Source: Tsuneonella deserti | GTDB taxonomy: Bacteria; Pseudomonadota; Alphaproteobacteria; Sphingomonadales; Sphingomonadaceae | Assembly (NCBI RefSeq): GCF_014644315.1 | Contig: NZ_BMKL01000001.1 | Location: 62,001 to 126,000, forward strand | Length of the DNA stretch: 64,000 bases | Direction: 5' to 3' | Shown here: positions 17,809 through 27,288 of the stretch, piece after piece | How positions within the stretch are numbered: position 1 is the first letter of the stretch | Layout: each line of letters opens with the position of its first letter | Program-made: the position numbers and the translations under genes | The notes under the pieces: model-generated | What the model was told of the DNA's origin: nothing | The model's database searches: none | What the model saw: only the letters and a program-made list of their open reading frames with translations

Positions 17809-20800
17809 TTGGCGGTACGCAGCGCGAGTTTCGTCGTTGGTTCACGGCGCATCCGGGTATTGAGCGCCGCGTCTGCCATTGCAATGGCTGCGGTACTCGG
17901 CGGCCCCGTCATGGCGCAGGAAGCCGACCAGGTCGATGACCCTAACCAGGCAAAGCAGTCAACCACGGGGACGGTTGAGGCCAGCACAAACGAGACGGAC
18001 AATGGAGACGATGGCGAGATAGTCGTCTCCGGCTTCCGCGCCTCGCTCGAATCCGCGCAGGGCATCAAGAGAGACGCCGACACCGTAGTCGACGTGATCA
18101 CGGCCGAGGACATCGGCGCTCTTCCTGATCGCTCGGTCGCCGAGGCGCTCCAGCGCGTGCCTGGCGTGAACGTCAGCCGTTTCGAGCAGCGCGACGACCC
18201 CGACCGGTTCTCGGTCGAGGGTTCGGGAGTCATCATCCGGGGCTTGCCCTTCGTCCGCTCTGAGCTGAACGGGCGCGACATCTTCTCGGCGAACGGCGGA
18301 CGCGAGTTGTCGTTCAATGACGTGTCGCCCGAGTTGCTCGGCCGCATCGAGGTGTTCAAGAACGTCACCGCCGACATGATCGAAGGCGGCATTTCCGGTA
18401 CGGTCAACCTGGTCACCCGCAAGCCGCTCGACAGGCGCGGTCTGCATATCGCGGGCACGGCGGAAGCCAACTACGGCGATCTTGCCAGGAAGTGGTCGCC
18501 GGGCTTCTCGGTGCTCGCTTCAAACACCTTCGACACTTCGATCGGCACGTTCGGTATCCAGCTGGCCTATGCGCAATCGGAACTGCGCACCCGAACCGAT
18601 GCCTCGCAGATTACCGATCCGTGCTATCGCCAGCCGTCCCTTGATGGGCCGTGCCTGCGCATCCAGCCGGTCGGCTCTGGCGGGATTTCGGGCGACTTCA
18701 ATTTCGATCCGGATAATTTCCCGCCGGCCGGATCGGTCATTGTCCCCAAGGGCGCCGGCGTGCGCACGACCGATCTCGAGCGTGACCGGAAGGCCTATTC
18801 GGGTGTCCTTCAGTGGGAGAGCCTCGACGGCAGCGCGAAGGTCACCGCCGAATATTTGCGCGCGGAGACCGACGCGCGGCTGAACGAGCACGCGATCCTC
18901 GCGCTCGTCAACGACGACGGGCTGTTCCCTATTCCCGCGGACACCTGGACCTTCGACGACAACGGAATTTTCCAGACCGGCACCCTGACGCAGGCGCAGC
19001 CGTTCAACGGCGGCCGCGGCATCCCTACCGAAATCCTCCGCTTCCAGCGCGAAGACGCCGCGTGGACGCAGGACATGTCGCTGCGGATCGAGCTCTCACC
19101 GACCGACCGGCTGCACTTCAATGCCGAGGTCCAGTACATCGACTCTGACCGGACCGAGCAGGGCCTGATCTCGGCCATGCAAACCTATACCGACGTCAAG
19201 ATCGATGCTTCGGGCAACACCCCCATCGTACAGTTCCTGCAGCCGTCGACCACGGATTCTCCGGCAGGCTACTTCAACGATCCCAGCAAGACGTTTTACT
19301 GGTTCCTGATCGACAACCAGGTGCACAACGAAGGGGACCTCCTGACGGTTCGGGCCGACGGGCACTACGACCTGTCCGACACGGGATTCCTCCGCTCGGT
19401 AAGTTTCGGTGCGCGCTGGGGCGATCGGAACCGGGTCACGCGCAATGCCAATTTCTCCAATTGGGGCAACCTCGGTGCGCCATGGACCGGGCGTGGCGGC
19501 AACTGGAACTGTGCAGACTTCCAGGCCTTCGGTTGCGGCGGCGCCTACGTCGCCGATTTCCCGAACTATGCGCAGGTCCAGAACCCGTTCGGAAACGATT
19601 TCCAGCGTGGCGCGGTGCCAGTTCCCCTTGGTAACGGTTCTGCGTTCTTCTTCGGCGGCGACGACCAGGTTGCCGAGTACCTCAGCGGCCTCACGCAACA
19701 GCAGGCCGACGAGATCACTGCGTTCACCCTGACTCCCAATGCATGGCACCAGATTTCCGATCGCGGCAACGTGGTGCCTGGCCTGCCTTGGACACCGGGT
19801 GAGATCAACCAGGTGCGCGAAAGCACAAATGCCGCCTATCTGAAGGTCGATTTCGGCAGCGAATTCGGCAACGGGATGGAACTTAGCGGCAACATCGGGC
19901 TGCGCTATGCCGAGACCGAGTACAAGACCGGCGGCCAGATCGCCTATCCGGATCCCACTTTCTTCGACAAGGACAACAACGGGACCGTCACCCAGGAGGA
20001 AATCGCCGCATCGTGCGCAACAGTTCAGCCTGGGCAGGCGGCACCGGGCTACTGCAGCTTGTCGCCCGCGCGCCAGGCCGAGTTCGCAGAGGTGTTCACC
20101 GGCGAGGTCGTGCCCGACAATTCCAACATCACGTTCCATAACTGGCTGCCAAGCTTCAACGCGAAGCTTGATGTCGGGAATGGACTGCTGTTCCGGGTAG
20201 CGGCGTCCAAGGCCATCTCCCGTCCCGACATGAACGCCTTCGCGACCGGCGGACAAATCTTCGAAAACACCGGAAACCTGCTGGCCGGGGGTACGCTCGC
20301 CACAGGCCCGCTGTTCCAGGTATTCACGGGCAACCGGCTCCTGCGACCGATCCAGTCATGGAACTATGACCTTTCGGTCGAGTGGTATTTCGACCGCGTT
20401 GGTTCGATCACGGTCGCGGGTTTCTACAAGGATCTCAAGAGCCTGGTTAACTTCGGGCAGCAGGTTCGCACCTTCACCAGCCCGAGCGGCGTCACCACCG
20501 AGGTGGCCGTAAACGGGCCCGTCAATGTCGACGAAGGCAAGATCAAGGGAGTTGAACTCGCCTATCAGCAGACGTGGGACTTCCTGCCTGGTCCGCTTTC
20601 CGGTCTGGGTGGCCAGTTCACCTATACCTACGTCGATTCCGACCTCGGCAACTCTACGCTGGGCGCGCAGCAAAGTCCGTTTGCGGGCGGTCTGCCGCTG
20701 GTCGGCATTTCCAAGCAGACGGTCAACGCGGTCCTGTTCTACGAGAAATACGGGTTCTCGGCGCGCGCAGCATACAACTGGCGCTCAAAGTTCCTGCAAA

Positions 20801-21036
20801 CCCCGCGCGATGTGATCTTCCCGTTCTCGCCAATCTACGGCGAGGCAACCGGGCAACTCGACGCATCGCTGTTCTACGACGTAACCCCGCACATCAAAGT
20901 CGGGGTACAGGGGGTAAATCTTCTCGATGAGGTCACCCGCACCAGCCAGGTGATCGACTTCGACGGCACCCGGGTCACCAGATCGGCATTCCGGAACGAC
21001 CGACGCTATACTTTCCTGGCACGCTTCGAATTCTGA
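17809..21036 (+). CDS. TonB-dependent receptor of the beta-glucan locus, with an EF-hand-like loop
   Basis: A 1075-residue TonB-dependent receptor. It starts at TTG 17809 behind AGGGGAGGG. A long signal peptide ends at about residue 37 (GGPVMA before QEADQ). EIVVSGFRASLES marks the TonB-box region, followed by a plug domain (VAEALQRVPGVNVSR, IIRGLPFVRSELNGR) and a beta-barrel ending FLARFEF with terminal Phe. Residues 720-731 read DKDNNGTVTQEE, a canonical EF-hand calcium loop, in what should be an extracellular loop and followed by two Cys. The neighbouring GH3 and GH16 genes suggest a beta-1,3-glucan or laminarin-oligosaccharide ligand. It is followed by a clear terminator. Confidence 0.92.
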   Translation: MAVRSASFVVGSRRIRVLSAASAIAMAAVLGGPVMAQEADQVDDPNQAKQSTTGTVEASTNETDNGDDGEIVVSGFRASLESAQGIKRDADTVVDVITAEDIGALPDRSVAEALQRVPGVNVSRFEQRDDPDRFSVEGSGVIIRGLPFVRSELNGRDIFSANGGRELSFNDVSPELLGRIEVFKNVTADMIEGGISGTVNLVTRKPLDRRGLHIAGTAEANYGDLARKWSPGFSVLASNTFDTSIGTFGIQLAYAQSELRTRTDASQITDPCYRQPSLDGPCLRIQPVGSGGISGDFNFDPDNFPPAGSVIVPKGAGVRTTDLERDRKAYSGVLQWESLDGSAKVTAEYLRAETDARLNEHAILALVNDDGLFPIPADTWTFDDNGIFQTGTLTQAQPFNGGRGIPTEILRFQREDAAWTQDMSLRIELSPTDRLHFNAEVQYIDSDRTEQGLISAMQTYTDVKIDASGNTPIVQFLQPSTTDSPAGYFNDPSKTFYWFLIDNQVHNEGDLLTVRADGHYDLSDTGFLRSVSFGARWGDRNRVTRNANFSNWGNLGAPWTGRGGNWNCADFQAFGCGGAYVADFPNYAQVQNPFGNDFQRGAVPVPLGNGSAFFFGGDDQVAEYLSGLTQQQADEITAFTLTPNAWHQISDRGNVVPGLPWTPGEINQVRESTNAAYLKVDFGSEFGNGMELSGNIGLRYAETEYKTGGQIAYPDPTFFDKDNNGTVTQEEIAASCATVQPGQAAPGYCSLSPARQAEFAEVFTGEVVPDNSNITFHNWLPSFNAKLDVGNGLLFRVAASKAISRPDMNAFATGGQIFENTGNLLAGGTLATGPLFQVFTGNRLLRPIQSWNYDLSVEWYFDRVGSITVAGFYKDLKSLVNFGQQVRTFTSPSGVTTEVAVNGPVNVDEGKIKGVELAYQQTWDFLPGPLSGLGGQFTYTYVDSDLGNSTLGAQQSPFAGGLPLVGISKQTVNAVLFYEKYGFSARAAYNWRSKFLQTPRDVIFPFSPIYGEATGQLDASLFYDVTPHIKVGVQGVNLLDEVTRTSQVIDFDGTRVTRSAFRNDRRYTFLARFEF

Positions 21037-21064
21037 GGATCACCAGGTCCCATTTTATAAACCA

Positions 21065-21092
21065 ATGGGCCCCTGCCAACGCGGGGGCCCAT
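21065..21092 (+). terminator. Rho-independent-type terminator after the second TonB receptor
   Basis: ATGGGCCCC (21065-21073) pairs perfectly with GGGGCCCAT (21084-21092) around a 10-base loop, followed by GTTGTTT. It lies 28 bases after the receptor stop codon and should end that transcript before the LacI-type gene. Confidence 0.75.
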
Positions 21093-21313
21093 GTTGTTTG
21101 CGGCCTGGCGCATTGGCGGACGATGTTCGCGGCAACAGGGCAACGCGGGCTGCTCAGGCAGGCGCATGTGACGATTACCGCATTTCCTGAATTGGTCCGC
21201 CGCAGCAGCCCCCTACACCGGTCGGTCGCCGGCAAGGATTTCAGGGTTTTAATCGCCGGCGACAGAGCTACACCATTGTCTTCGAGGGCAGGGGCATTCG
21301 AGGGAATTCAACG

Positions 21314-22369
21314 ATGAGCCGGCGGCGGGCGGGGGTCACGATCAAGCACGTCGCAGCAGATGCGAAAGTCTCGCTGCAGACCGTCAGCCGGGTCATCAAC
21401 AATGAGCCCAACGTGCGCCCGGAGACTCGTTCCCGGGTACAGGCTTCGATCGACAAGCTTGGCTACGTGCCGCTGATCGCGGCCCAGCGGCTCAGCGGGC
21501 GGCGATCCTATCTGATCCTCGTTCTTAATGACCGCGATCGCACGATCGCCGACTGGAAGGCGCGGCAGGGCGGTGACTGGGTCAACCAGATGCTGCTTGG
21601 GGGAATGCTCAAGGCATCAGAGCACGGCTATCGATTGATTCTCGAACTCGTCGATACGCACAGCGACCAGATCGAGCGTGAACTCGCAACCACCATCGGC
21701 GCACTCCAGCCGGATGGAGTGATCCTTACGCCTCCCCATTCGGAAAACGCCCAGATTTGCCAGCTGCTGGAATCGCACGGCATTCCCTTTGTCCGAATCG
21801 GCGCCGCCGGCGACGGGCCCGGTTTCTCGGTCACGATGGACGATGCCGGATCGGCCCGCGAGGCGACCGAGCACCTTATCGGGCTTGGTCACCGGCGGAT
21901 CGGCTTCATCGCCGGCTTGCCCGAATATAGCCTCAGCGCCTGGCGGGTTGATGGCTGGAGGGCTGCGATGGCCGATGCGGGTCTCCCTTGTGAGGATCTG
22001 CTTGTCCAAGGTGATTTCGGTTATCAGTCTGGTATCGAAGCCACTAACCGGCTGCTCGCGCTCCATCCTCGGCCTACCGCCATCATCGCCAGTAACGACC
22101 AGATGGCGCTCGCAGCACTCGAAGCTGCGCGCAATATGAAGCTGGATGTCCCCGGCAGCCTGTCTCTCGTCAGCTTCGACAATACCCCGGTGGTCCGCTT
22201 CATTCAGCCCCCTCTGACCGCGGTGGATCAGCCCATTGCGGAAACCGTTGCGAAAGCTGTTGAGCTCCTGATTGCCGCGGCGCGAGGAGAGCCATCACAT
22301 GGGCCGGAAGTCGTCCCCGGCCATCTTGTTCCGCGTGAATCCACGGGCCCAGCACGTCCGACTGGCTGA
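21314..22369 (+). CDS. LacI-family transcriptional regulator of the beta-glucan locus
   Basis: A 351-residue LacI/GalR regulator. The helix-turn-helix is at about residues 8-28 (TIKHVAADAKVSLQTVSRVINN), with the classic QTVSR recognition helix, then a hinge and a ligand-binding domain (SFDNTPVVRFIQPPLTAVDQP near the end). It sits between the receptor and the GH3 gene. Operator-like sites with centre CG flank it at the halogenase/receptor promoter, before GH3 and at the MFS gene start; a control of all these by this protein is the simplest reading. The effector is likely a beta-glucan oligosaccharide or glucose, by inference only. Confidence 0.9.
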   Translation: MSRRRAGVTIKHVAADAKVSLQTVSRVINNEPNVRPETRSRVQASIDKLGYVPLIAAQRLSGRRSYLILVLNDRDRTIADWKARQGGDWVNQMLLGGMLKASEHGYRLILELVDTHSDQIERELATTIGALQPDGVILTPPHSENAQICQLLESHGIPFVRIGAAGDGPGFSVTMDDAGSAREATEHLIGLGHRRIGFIAGLPEYSLSAWRVDGWRAAMADAGLPCEDLLVQGDFGYQSGIEATNRLLALHPRPTAIIASNDQMALAALEAARNMKLDVPGSLSLVSFDNTPVVRFIQPPLTAVDQPIAETVAKAVELLIAAARGEPSHGPEVVPGHLVPRESTGPARPTG

Positions 22370-22455
22370 CCCGCCGAGTGCATCGGAAAGCCAACGGCGG
22401 CGGTCCATCTTACGCGCTTGCCTTACTGCGCCGAAACTGTCACCACAGCGCTTAA

Positions 22456-22469
22456 TGATAACGTTCCCA
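22456..22469. promoter_or_regulatory. LacI-type operator candidate before the GH3 gene
   Basis: TGATAACGTTCCCA with the central AACGTT common in LacI-family operators, 26 bases before the GH3 start codon. It matches the consensus TGWTARCGTTCACA drawn from the other three sites of the region. Confidence 0.6.
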
Positions 22470-22494
22470 TAGGGACGTGAGGGGAGAATTCTGC

Positions 22495-24972
22495 GTGGTT
22501 GCACGGTGGTTGCGCGGGCTGGGGATCCCGGCGTTTGCAGCGCTCACGCTGACAGGCTGCGCCGGCGTCCAGTCGAGCACGGCATCAGCGCCTGTTTCGG
22601 TTTCGGGCCAGGTGCAGGAGGCGGTCGCAAACCCATCGCTCTGGCCTGCCGCGCATAGTCCGGTCGAATTCAGCGATCAGGCAACCGAAGCAGAAATCGG
22701 TCGCCTGCTCCAGACCATGACCCTGGAGCAAAAGGTCGGCCAGTTGATCCAGGCCGACATCGGGTCGATCAGTCCCGATGATCTTGAGCATTACCCCCTT
22801 GGCAGCATCCTGGCAGGCGGCAACAGCGGTCCCAACGGAAACGAACGCGCATCCGCCGAACAATGGGCGCGGCTGGTCGGGGATTTTCGCGCCGCTTCTC
22901 TTCGTCCCGCTGCCAATGGGATCGCCGTTCCGATCATCTTCGGGGTCGACGCGGTGCACGGCCACAACAACATTCCCGGAGCCACGATCTTCCCGCACAA
23001 CATCGGCCTGGGCGCGGCGCGCGATCCCGATCTGGTCCGGCGGATCGGGGAAGCCACCGCCGCGGAGGTTGCCGGGACCGGTATCGAATGGACTTTCGCG
23101 CCCACTCTCGCGGTCCCGCAAGACACGCGCTGGGGCCGCACTTACGAAGGATATTCCTCCGATCCGCAACTCGTCGCCCGCTACGGCGCGGCGATGGTCG
23201 CGGGCTTGCAAGGGCATCTTGTCTCGGGTCGCCCGCTGGCGCCTGAACATGTCGCGGCGACGGCCAAGCATTTTCTTGCCGATGGGGGCACCCGCAATGG
23301 CACGGACCAGGGCGATGCGGCGATTTCCGAGGCAGAGCTTATCGATCGGCATGCGCAAGGCTACCCGGCCGCCATTGATGCCGGAGCGCTGACTGTCATG
23401 GCCAGCTTCTCGAGCTGGAACGGCGTCAAGAATCACGGGAACGAAAGCCTCCTGACCGGGGTGCTCAAGCAGCGCATGGGCTTCGAAGGCTTCGTGGTCG
23501 GTGACTGGAACGGCCATGGCCAGGTGCCGGGTTGCACACCCGTCGATTGTCCGGAGGCAATACTCGCCGGCCTCGACATGTTCATGGCACCCGATAGCTG
23601 GAAGGGGCTTTTCGACAGTACGCTGGCAAGCGCCAAGAAGGGCGAAATCCCGCTCGCCCGGATTGACGATGCGGTTAGGCGCATCCTGCGCGTGAAATTC
23701 AAGCTGGATTTGTTCGCAGGCGATGTGAAGCGGGGAGATACCTCGGCGGTGGGCGCACCTGCCCATCTGGCACTCGCTCGCGAAGCAGTCGCAAAATCGC
23801 TGGTGCTGCTAAAGAACAAGGGCTCGGTCCTGCCGATACGCCCAGGTGCCCGAGTTCTGGTGGTCGGGCCGGCTGCTGACGACATAGCCATTCAGACGGG
23901 TGGATGGACTGTCAGCTGGCAGGGTACTGACGTCACACGCAAGGACTTTCCCAACGGCCAAACGGTCTGGGAAGCACTGGCAAAGGCCGTGCGGGAGGCG
24001 GGTGGGACGGTTGTCCTGGCGCCCGGAGATGCGCCAGCGGGCCAGTTCGATGTGGCGATCGTCGTATATGGCGAGACGCCCTATGCGGAATTCCAGGGTG
24101 ACCGGCCGAACGTCGATTTCGTCGCCCAGGGGGACAAGCCCCTTGTGCTGTTGCAAGAATTGAAAGGGCGAGGCATCCCGACAGTTTCGCTGTTCCTGTC
24201 GGGCAGGCCGCTTTACACCAGCCCCGAACTCGAAGCCTCGGACGCGTTCGTGGCGGGCTGGCTGCCAGGCACGCAAGGCTCGGGCATCGCAGATGTCCTG
24301 GTCGCTCAAAATGACGGCAAGCCAAGGCGAGATTTCACCGGCACGCTGCCATTCGCGTGGCCAGCCGATTGCGGGGATGGAAGGACGATCCTGTTTCCGC
24401 TTGGCTTTGGCGGCAGCTATGCCCGCCCCCCGTCCGGGGCGACCCTCGATACTTCCTGTGTGACCGACGCCGGCTCCGCCGAAGGATTTGCGATCTTTGC
24501 CAAGGGCCTTGTCCAAGGCGTCAGCGCATCGGTATCGGGCAGCGCGCTACCGAACCTGGGCGGTCGCAGTGGTGAGGGGAGTTTCACCGCGACGGCGTTC
24601 GACGCCGCGGCGCAGGAAGATGCACGTGAGTTGACGTGGCTCGCCCCCGCCAAGCTACAACTGCGCTGGCCGTCGAAAGCCTTCGGGCGCGCCAGCGCGC
24701 TGCGGCTTCGTTTCTCCATCGATCAGCGACCTGCCGGCAAGATTACGATTTCGCCGCTGTGCGACGGATGCAGTCCGTCGGTGGATCTCACATCGACATT
24801 TGCCCTCGCAGAAGGGAAGGGGTGGCGCGAAGCCAGGATTCCCTTGCAATGCCTAGACACGGATAGGTTGGAAGGGCTGGAAGTCGCCGCCGTGGCGGGC
24901 TTCAGGATGAGATTGCAGGACCTGCGCATAATCCAGCAGGATAACGACGGGAATTGCCGCGGACCGTTTTAG
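22495..24972 (+). CDS. GH3 beta-glucosidase / exo-beta-glucanase lipoprotein
   Basis: An 825-residue family 3 glycoside hydrolase (ExoP-like) that would release glucose from beta-glucan oligosaccharides. A lipoprotein signal ends in LTLTGC. GH3 domains: the barrel with GVDAVHGHNN, WGRTYEGYSSDP, KHFLADGG and VVGDWNG holding nucleophile Asp337; the alpha/beta sandwich with VYGETPYAEFQGD holding the probable acid/base Glu527; then a C-terminal carbohydrate-binding-like beta-domain of roughly 180 residues. GTG 22495 is preferred over GTG 22477 because GAGGGGAG lies 8 bases before it. It is followed by a sugar symporter and GH16, apparently one operon. Confidence 0.9.
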   Translation: MVARWLRGLGIPAFAALTLTGCAGVQSSTASAPVSVSGQVQEAVANPSLWPAAHSPVEFSDQATEAEIGRLLQTMTLEQKVGQLIQADIGSISPDDLEHYPLGSILAGGNSGPNGNERASAEQWARLVGDFRAASLRPAANGIAVPIIFGVDAVHGHNNIPGATIFPHNIGLGAARDPDLVRRIGEATAAEVAGTGIEWTFAPTLAVPQDTRWGRTYEGYSSDPQLVARYGAAMVAGLQGHLVSGRPLAPEHVAATAKHFLADGGTRNGTDQGDAAISEAELIDRHAQGYPAAIDAGALTVMASFSSWNGVKNHGNESLLTGVLKQRMGFEGFVVGDWNGHGQVPGCTPVDCPEAILAGLDMFMAPDSWKGLFDSTLASAKKGEIPLARIDDAVRRILRVKFKLDLFAGDVKRGDTSAVGAPAHLALAREAVAKSLVLLKNKGSVLPIRPGARVLVVGPAADDIAIQTGGWTVSWQGTDVTRKDFPNGQTVWEALAKAVREAGGTVVLAPGDAPAGQFDVAIVVYGETPYAEFQGDRPNVDFVAQGDKPLVLLQELKGRGIPTVSLFLSGRPLYTSPELEASDAFVAGWLPGTQGSGIADVLVAQNDGKPRRDFTGTLPFAWPADCGDGRTILFPLGFGGSYARPPSGATLDTSCVTDAGSAEGFAIFAKGLVQGVSASVSGSALPNLGGRSGEGSFTATAFDAAAQEDARELTWLAPAKLQLRWPSKAFGRASALRLRFSIDQRPAGKITISPLCDGCSPSVDLTSTFALAEGKGWREARIPLQCLDTDRLEGLEVAAVAGFRMRLQDLRIIQQDNDGNCRGPF

Positions 24973-24995
24973 GGCCGCGCGGGGGAGGAGATTAC

Positions 24996-26288
24996 ATGGC
25001 ACTGGCAATCGACACGACATCCAGCACCGATCCGAACGCCGTTGTCGATGATGGCACGCACATCGATGCTCCGGGCCTCCAGTTCTTCGTGTTCGGTCTG
25101 TTCTTCATCTTCGGCGGAATCACCTCGCTCAACGATGTGATCATTCCCAAGCTGAAGGAACTGTTCACGCTCAACTACACGCAGGCGATGCTGGTCCAGT
25201 TCTGCTTCTTCGCGGCTTACGCAGTCGTGGGCATTCCGGGCGCCCAGCTGGTCAAGCGCCTCGGTTACATGCGAGGCGCCGTAGCCGGCCTGCTCACGAT
25301 GATGGCGGGGTGCCTGCTGTTCGTCCCTGCAAGCCAATACGCGGTCTATGGCCTGTTCCTGTTTGCCCTCTTCGTCCTCGCGAGCGGGGTGGTCATCGTC
25401 CAGGTCGTCGCCAACCCGCTGATCAGCCTGTTGGGCCCGGTCAGGACCACGCACAGTCGGCTGACGTTCGCGCAGGCATTCAATTCGCTCGGCACCACGA
25501 TCTTCCCCTATTTCGGCGCGATCCTCATCCTGGGCAGTCTGGCGACCGTCTCGGCCGACCAGCTTTCCGGACCGGAACTCGATGCCTACCGCACCGCTGA
25601 AAGCCAGGCGATCGTTCACGGCTACATCGGCCTTGCGGCCGCGCTCGCGGTCGTGGCGGCGGTGGTCTTCGCATTCCGCAACCGTTTGCAGGGGGAGCGG
25701 CACGAAGCCGCTGCCGCGCTCGGCGGGTTTGACCTGCTGAAACGGCCACGCTTCGGTTATGGAGCGCTGTGTATTTTCCTATACGTCGGCGCCGAGGTGG
25801 CGATCGGTTCGATCATCGTGAGCTACCTCATGCAGGTCGAAGTCATGGGCCTGGCGGAGCAGGAGGCGGGCAAACTGATTCCGCTTTACTGGGGCGGTGC
25901 GCTGGTAGGCCGGTTCATCGGTTCGGCGGTTCTGCGCATGGTCAGTCCGGGCCTGTTGCTCGCGACGGTCGCCGCCGGCGCGATCGTGCTGGTTACGATC
26001 TCGGCCAATAGCAGTGGCACGATCGCGGGCTACAGCTTGCTATCAGTCGGCCTGATGAACGCGATCATGTTCCCGACGATCTTCTCGCTGGCTTCCGAGA
26101 GGCTGGGTGCGCGTGCGGCCGACGGATCGGGCATCATCAACGTAGCCATCGCCGGAGGTGCCGTCGTTCCGCTCGCATTCGGCGCAATCGCCGACGCTAC
26201 CGGCAGCCTGGCGGTTGCGCTCACACTGCCGGCGGTTTGCTACGCGGTGATCGCCGGCTTCGGCATCTTTGCGCGCAGGCCTGCCTGA
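24996..26288 (+). CDS. FHS-family glucose/galactose (GluP/FucP-type) H+ symporter
   Basis: A 430-residue inner-membrane transporter of the FHS branch of MFS, expected to import glucose released by GH3 and GH16. Landmarks are FFIFGGITSLNDVIIPKLKE near helix 1, FFAAYAVVGIPGA in helix 2 and QAFNSLGTTIFPYFGA in helix 5, all typical of GluP/FucP. ATG 24996 is chosen because GGAGGAG lies 5-12 bases before it, only 23 bases after the GH3 stop. The Entner-Doudoroff genes including glucokinase follow within about 1 kb, which fits glucose as substrate. Confidence 0.88.
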   Translation: MALAIDTTSSTDPNAVVDDGTHIDAPGLQFFVFGLFFIFGGITSLNDVIIPKLKELFTLNYTQAMLVQFCFFAAYAVVGIPGAQLVKRLGYMRGAVAGLLTMMAGCLLFVPASQYAVYGLFLFALFVLASGVVIVQVVANPLISLLGPVRTTHSRLTFAQAFNSLGTTIFPYFGAILILGSLATVSADQLSGPELDAYRTAESQAIVHGYIGLAAALAVVAAVVFAFRNRLQGERHEAAAALGGFDLLKRPRFGYGALCIFLYVGAEVAIGSIIVSYLMQVEVMGLAEQEAGKLIPLYWGGALVGRFIGSAVLRMVSPGLLLATVAAGAIVLVTISANSSGTIAGYSLLSVGLMNAIMFPTIFSLASERLGARAADGSGIINVAIAGGAVVPLAFGAIADATGSLAVALTLPAVCYAVIAGFGIFARRPA

Positions 26289-26332
26289 TTATGCGTTGCC
26301 GGCTGTCTTCAACCCGAACTGGGGCGGTTCGC

Positions 26333-27238
26333 ATGTCCCGCATGCTTCGTTTGGCTGCCGCCGCATCCCTCACGTTAGTCGGGGGGTGCGTTACACCGCC
26401 GCCGGCATCGGTGGCCGGGGAACCAGGTGCTTCGGAACACCTGGTGTTCGCTGACGAATTCGACAGCGGCGCGCTCGACAGGTCGAAGTGGAACGTGGTC
26501 GGTCCCGACTTCTGGGTGAACCAGGAAGAGCAGGCTTACCTCGACAGTCCCGAGACCATCGGTTTTCTGCCTGCGGGAACGGTCGAGGGCGCTTCGAGCG
26601 GGGTGCTGGTGTTGCGGCCACGCTTCCGCCAGGGATTCGAAACCCCGTCGGGCCGCAAGGCTGACTTCGTTTCGGGTCGCATCAACACGCAAGGCAAGTT
26701 CGACTTCACTTATGGCCGGGCGGTCGCGCGCATCCGGATGCCGGCCGCGACCGGTGTGTGGCCAGCCTTCTGGCTGCTTGGTAACGGCAAATGGCCCGAG
26801 ACCGGCGAGATCGACATCATGGAGTACGTCGGCGAGCGTGACTGGGTGGGCGTCGCCATGCACGGCACCGGCTATTCGGGCGAGACGCCGCTGGTGAACA
26901 AGCATTTCTTCGCACCCGGCACCGATGTAACCGACTGGCACGAATACGAGGCGGACTGGGGTCCCGATCGCGTGGTGTTCAAAATCGACGGGCGCCCGAT
27001 CTACCGCGTTACCCGCAAGATGGTCGAATTCTACGACAAGTGGCGTTTCGACACGCCGCAGCACGTCATCCTGAATTTCGCAGTCGGCGGGATATATCCG
27101 TTCAAGACCAACGGGATCGAACGGCCGTACAAGGGGGTTCCGGCCGAAACCGTTGAACGCATACGTATGGGCGAATTGGCGATGGAGGTGGACTGGGTGC
27201 GGGTCTACAAGCAGGGTAATCCCGACGCCCGAGAGTAG
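26333..27238 (+). CDS. GH16 endo-beta-glucanase (laminarinase-like) lipoprotein
   Basis: A 301-residue family 16 glycoside hydrolase. With start ATG 26333 the protein begins MSRMLRLAAAASLTLVGGC, a compact lipoprotein signal; an in-frame ATG at 26291 would put a charged stretch in front of it. The catalytic motif is GEIDIMEYVG with Glu159, Asp161 and Glu164 (E-x-D-x-x-E, the laminarinase/lichenase form). Other GH16 landmarks are FADEFD, WPAFWLLG and FAVGGIYPF. It should cut internal beta-1,3 or mixed beta-1,3/1,4 linkages, feeding the GH3 enzyme. Confidence 0.9.
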   Translation: MSRMLRLAAAASLTLVGGCVTPPPASVAGEPGASEHLVFADEFDSGALDRSKWNVVGPDFWVNQEEQAYLDSPETIGFLPAGTVEGASSGVLVLRPRFRQGFETPSGRKADFVSGRINTQGKFDFTYGRAVARIRMPAATGVWPAFWLLGNGKWPETGEIDIMEYVGERDWVGVAMHGTGYSGETPLVNKHFFAPGTDVTDWHEYEADWGPDRVVFKIDGRPIYRVTRKMVEFYDKWRFDTPQHVILNFAVGGIYPFKTNGIERPYKGVPAETVERIRMGELAMEVDWVRVYKQGNPDARE

Positions 27239-27288
27239 TTTTTACTGGTGAAGACGCTTTCCATCACCCGCTGCATAGGTTCTCCCGC

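Noticed and set aside
27160..27169. Third copy of CATACGTATG
   Set aside because: It is inside the GH16 coding sequence (ERIRMGE) and far from a promoter; a 10-base match can arise by chance.
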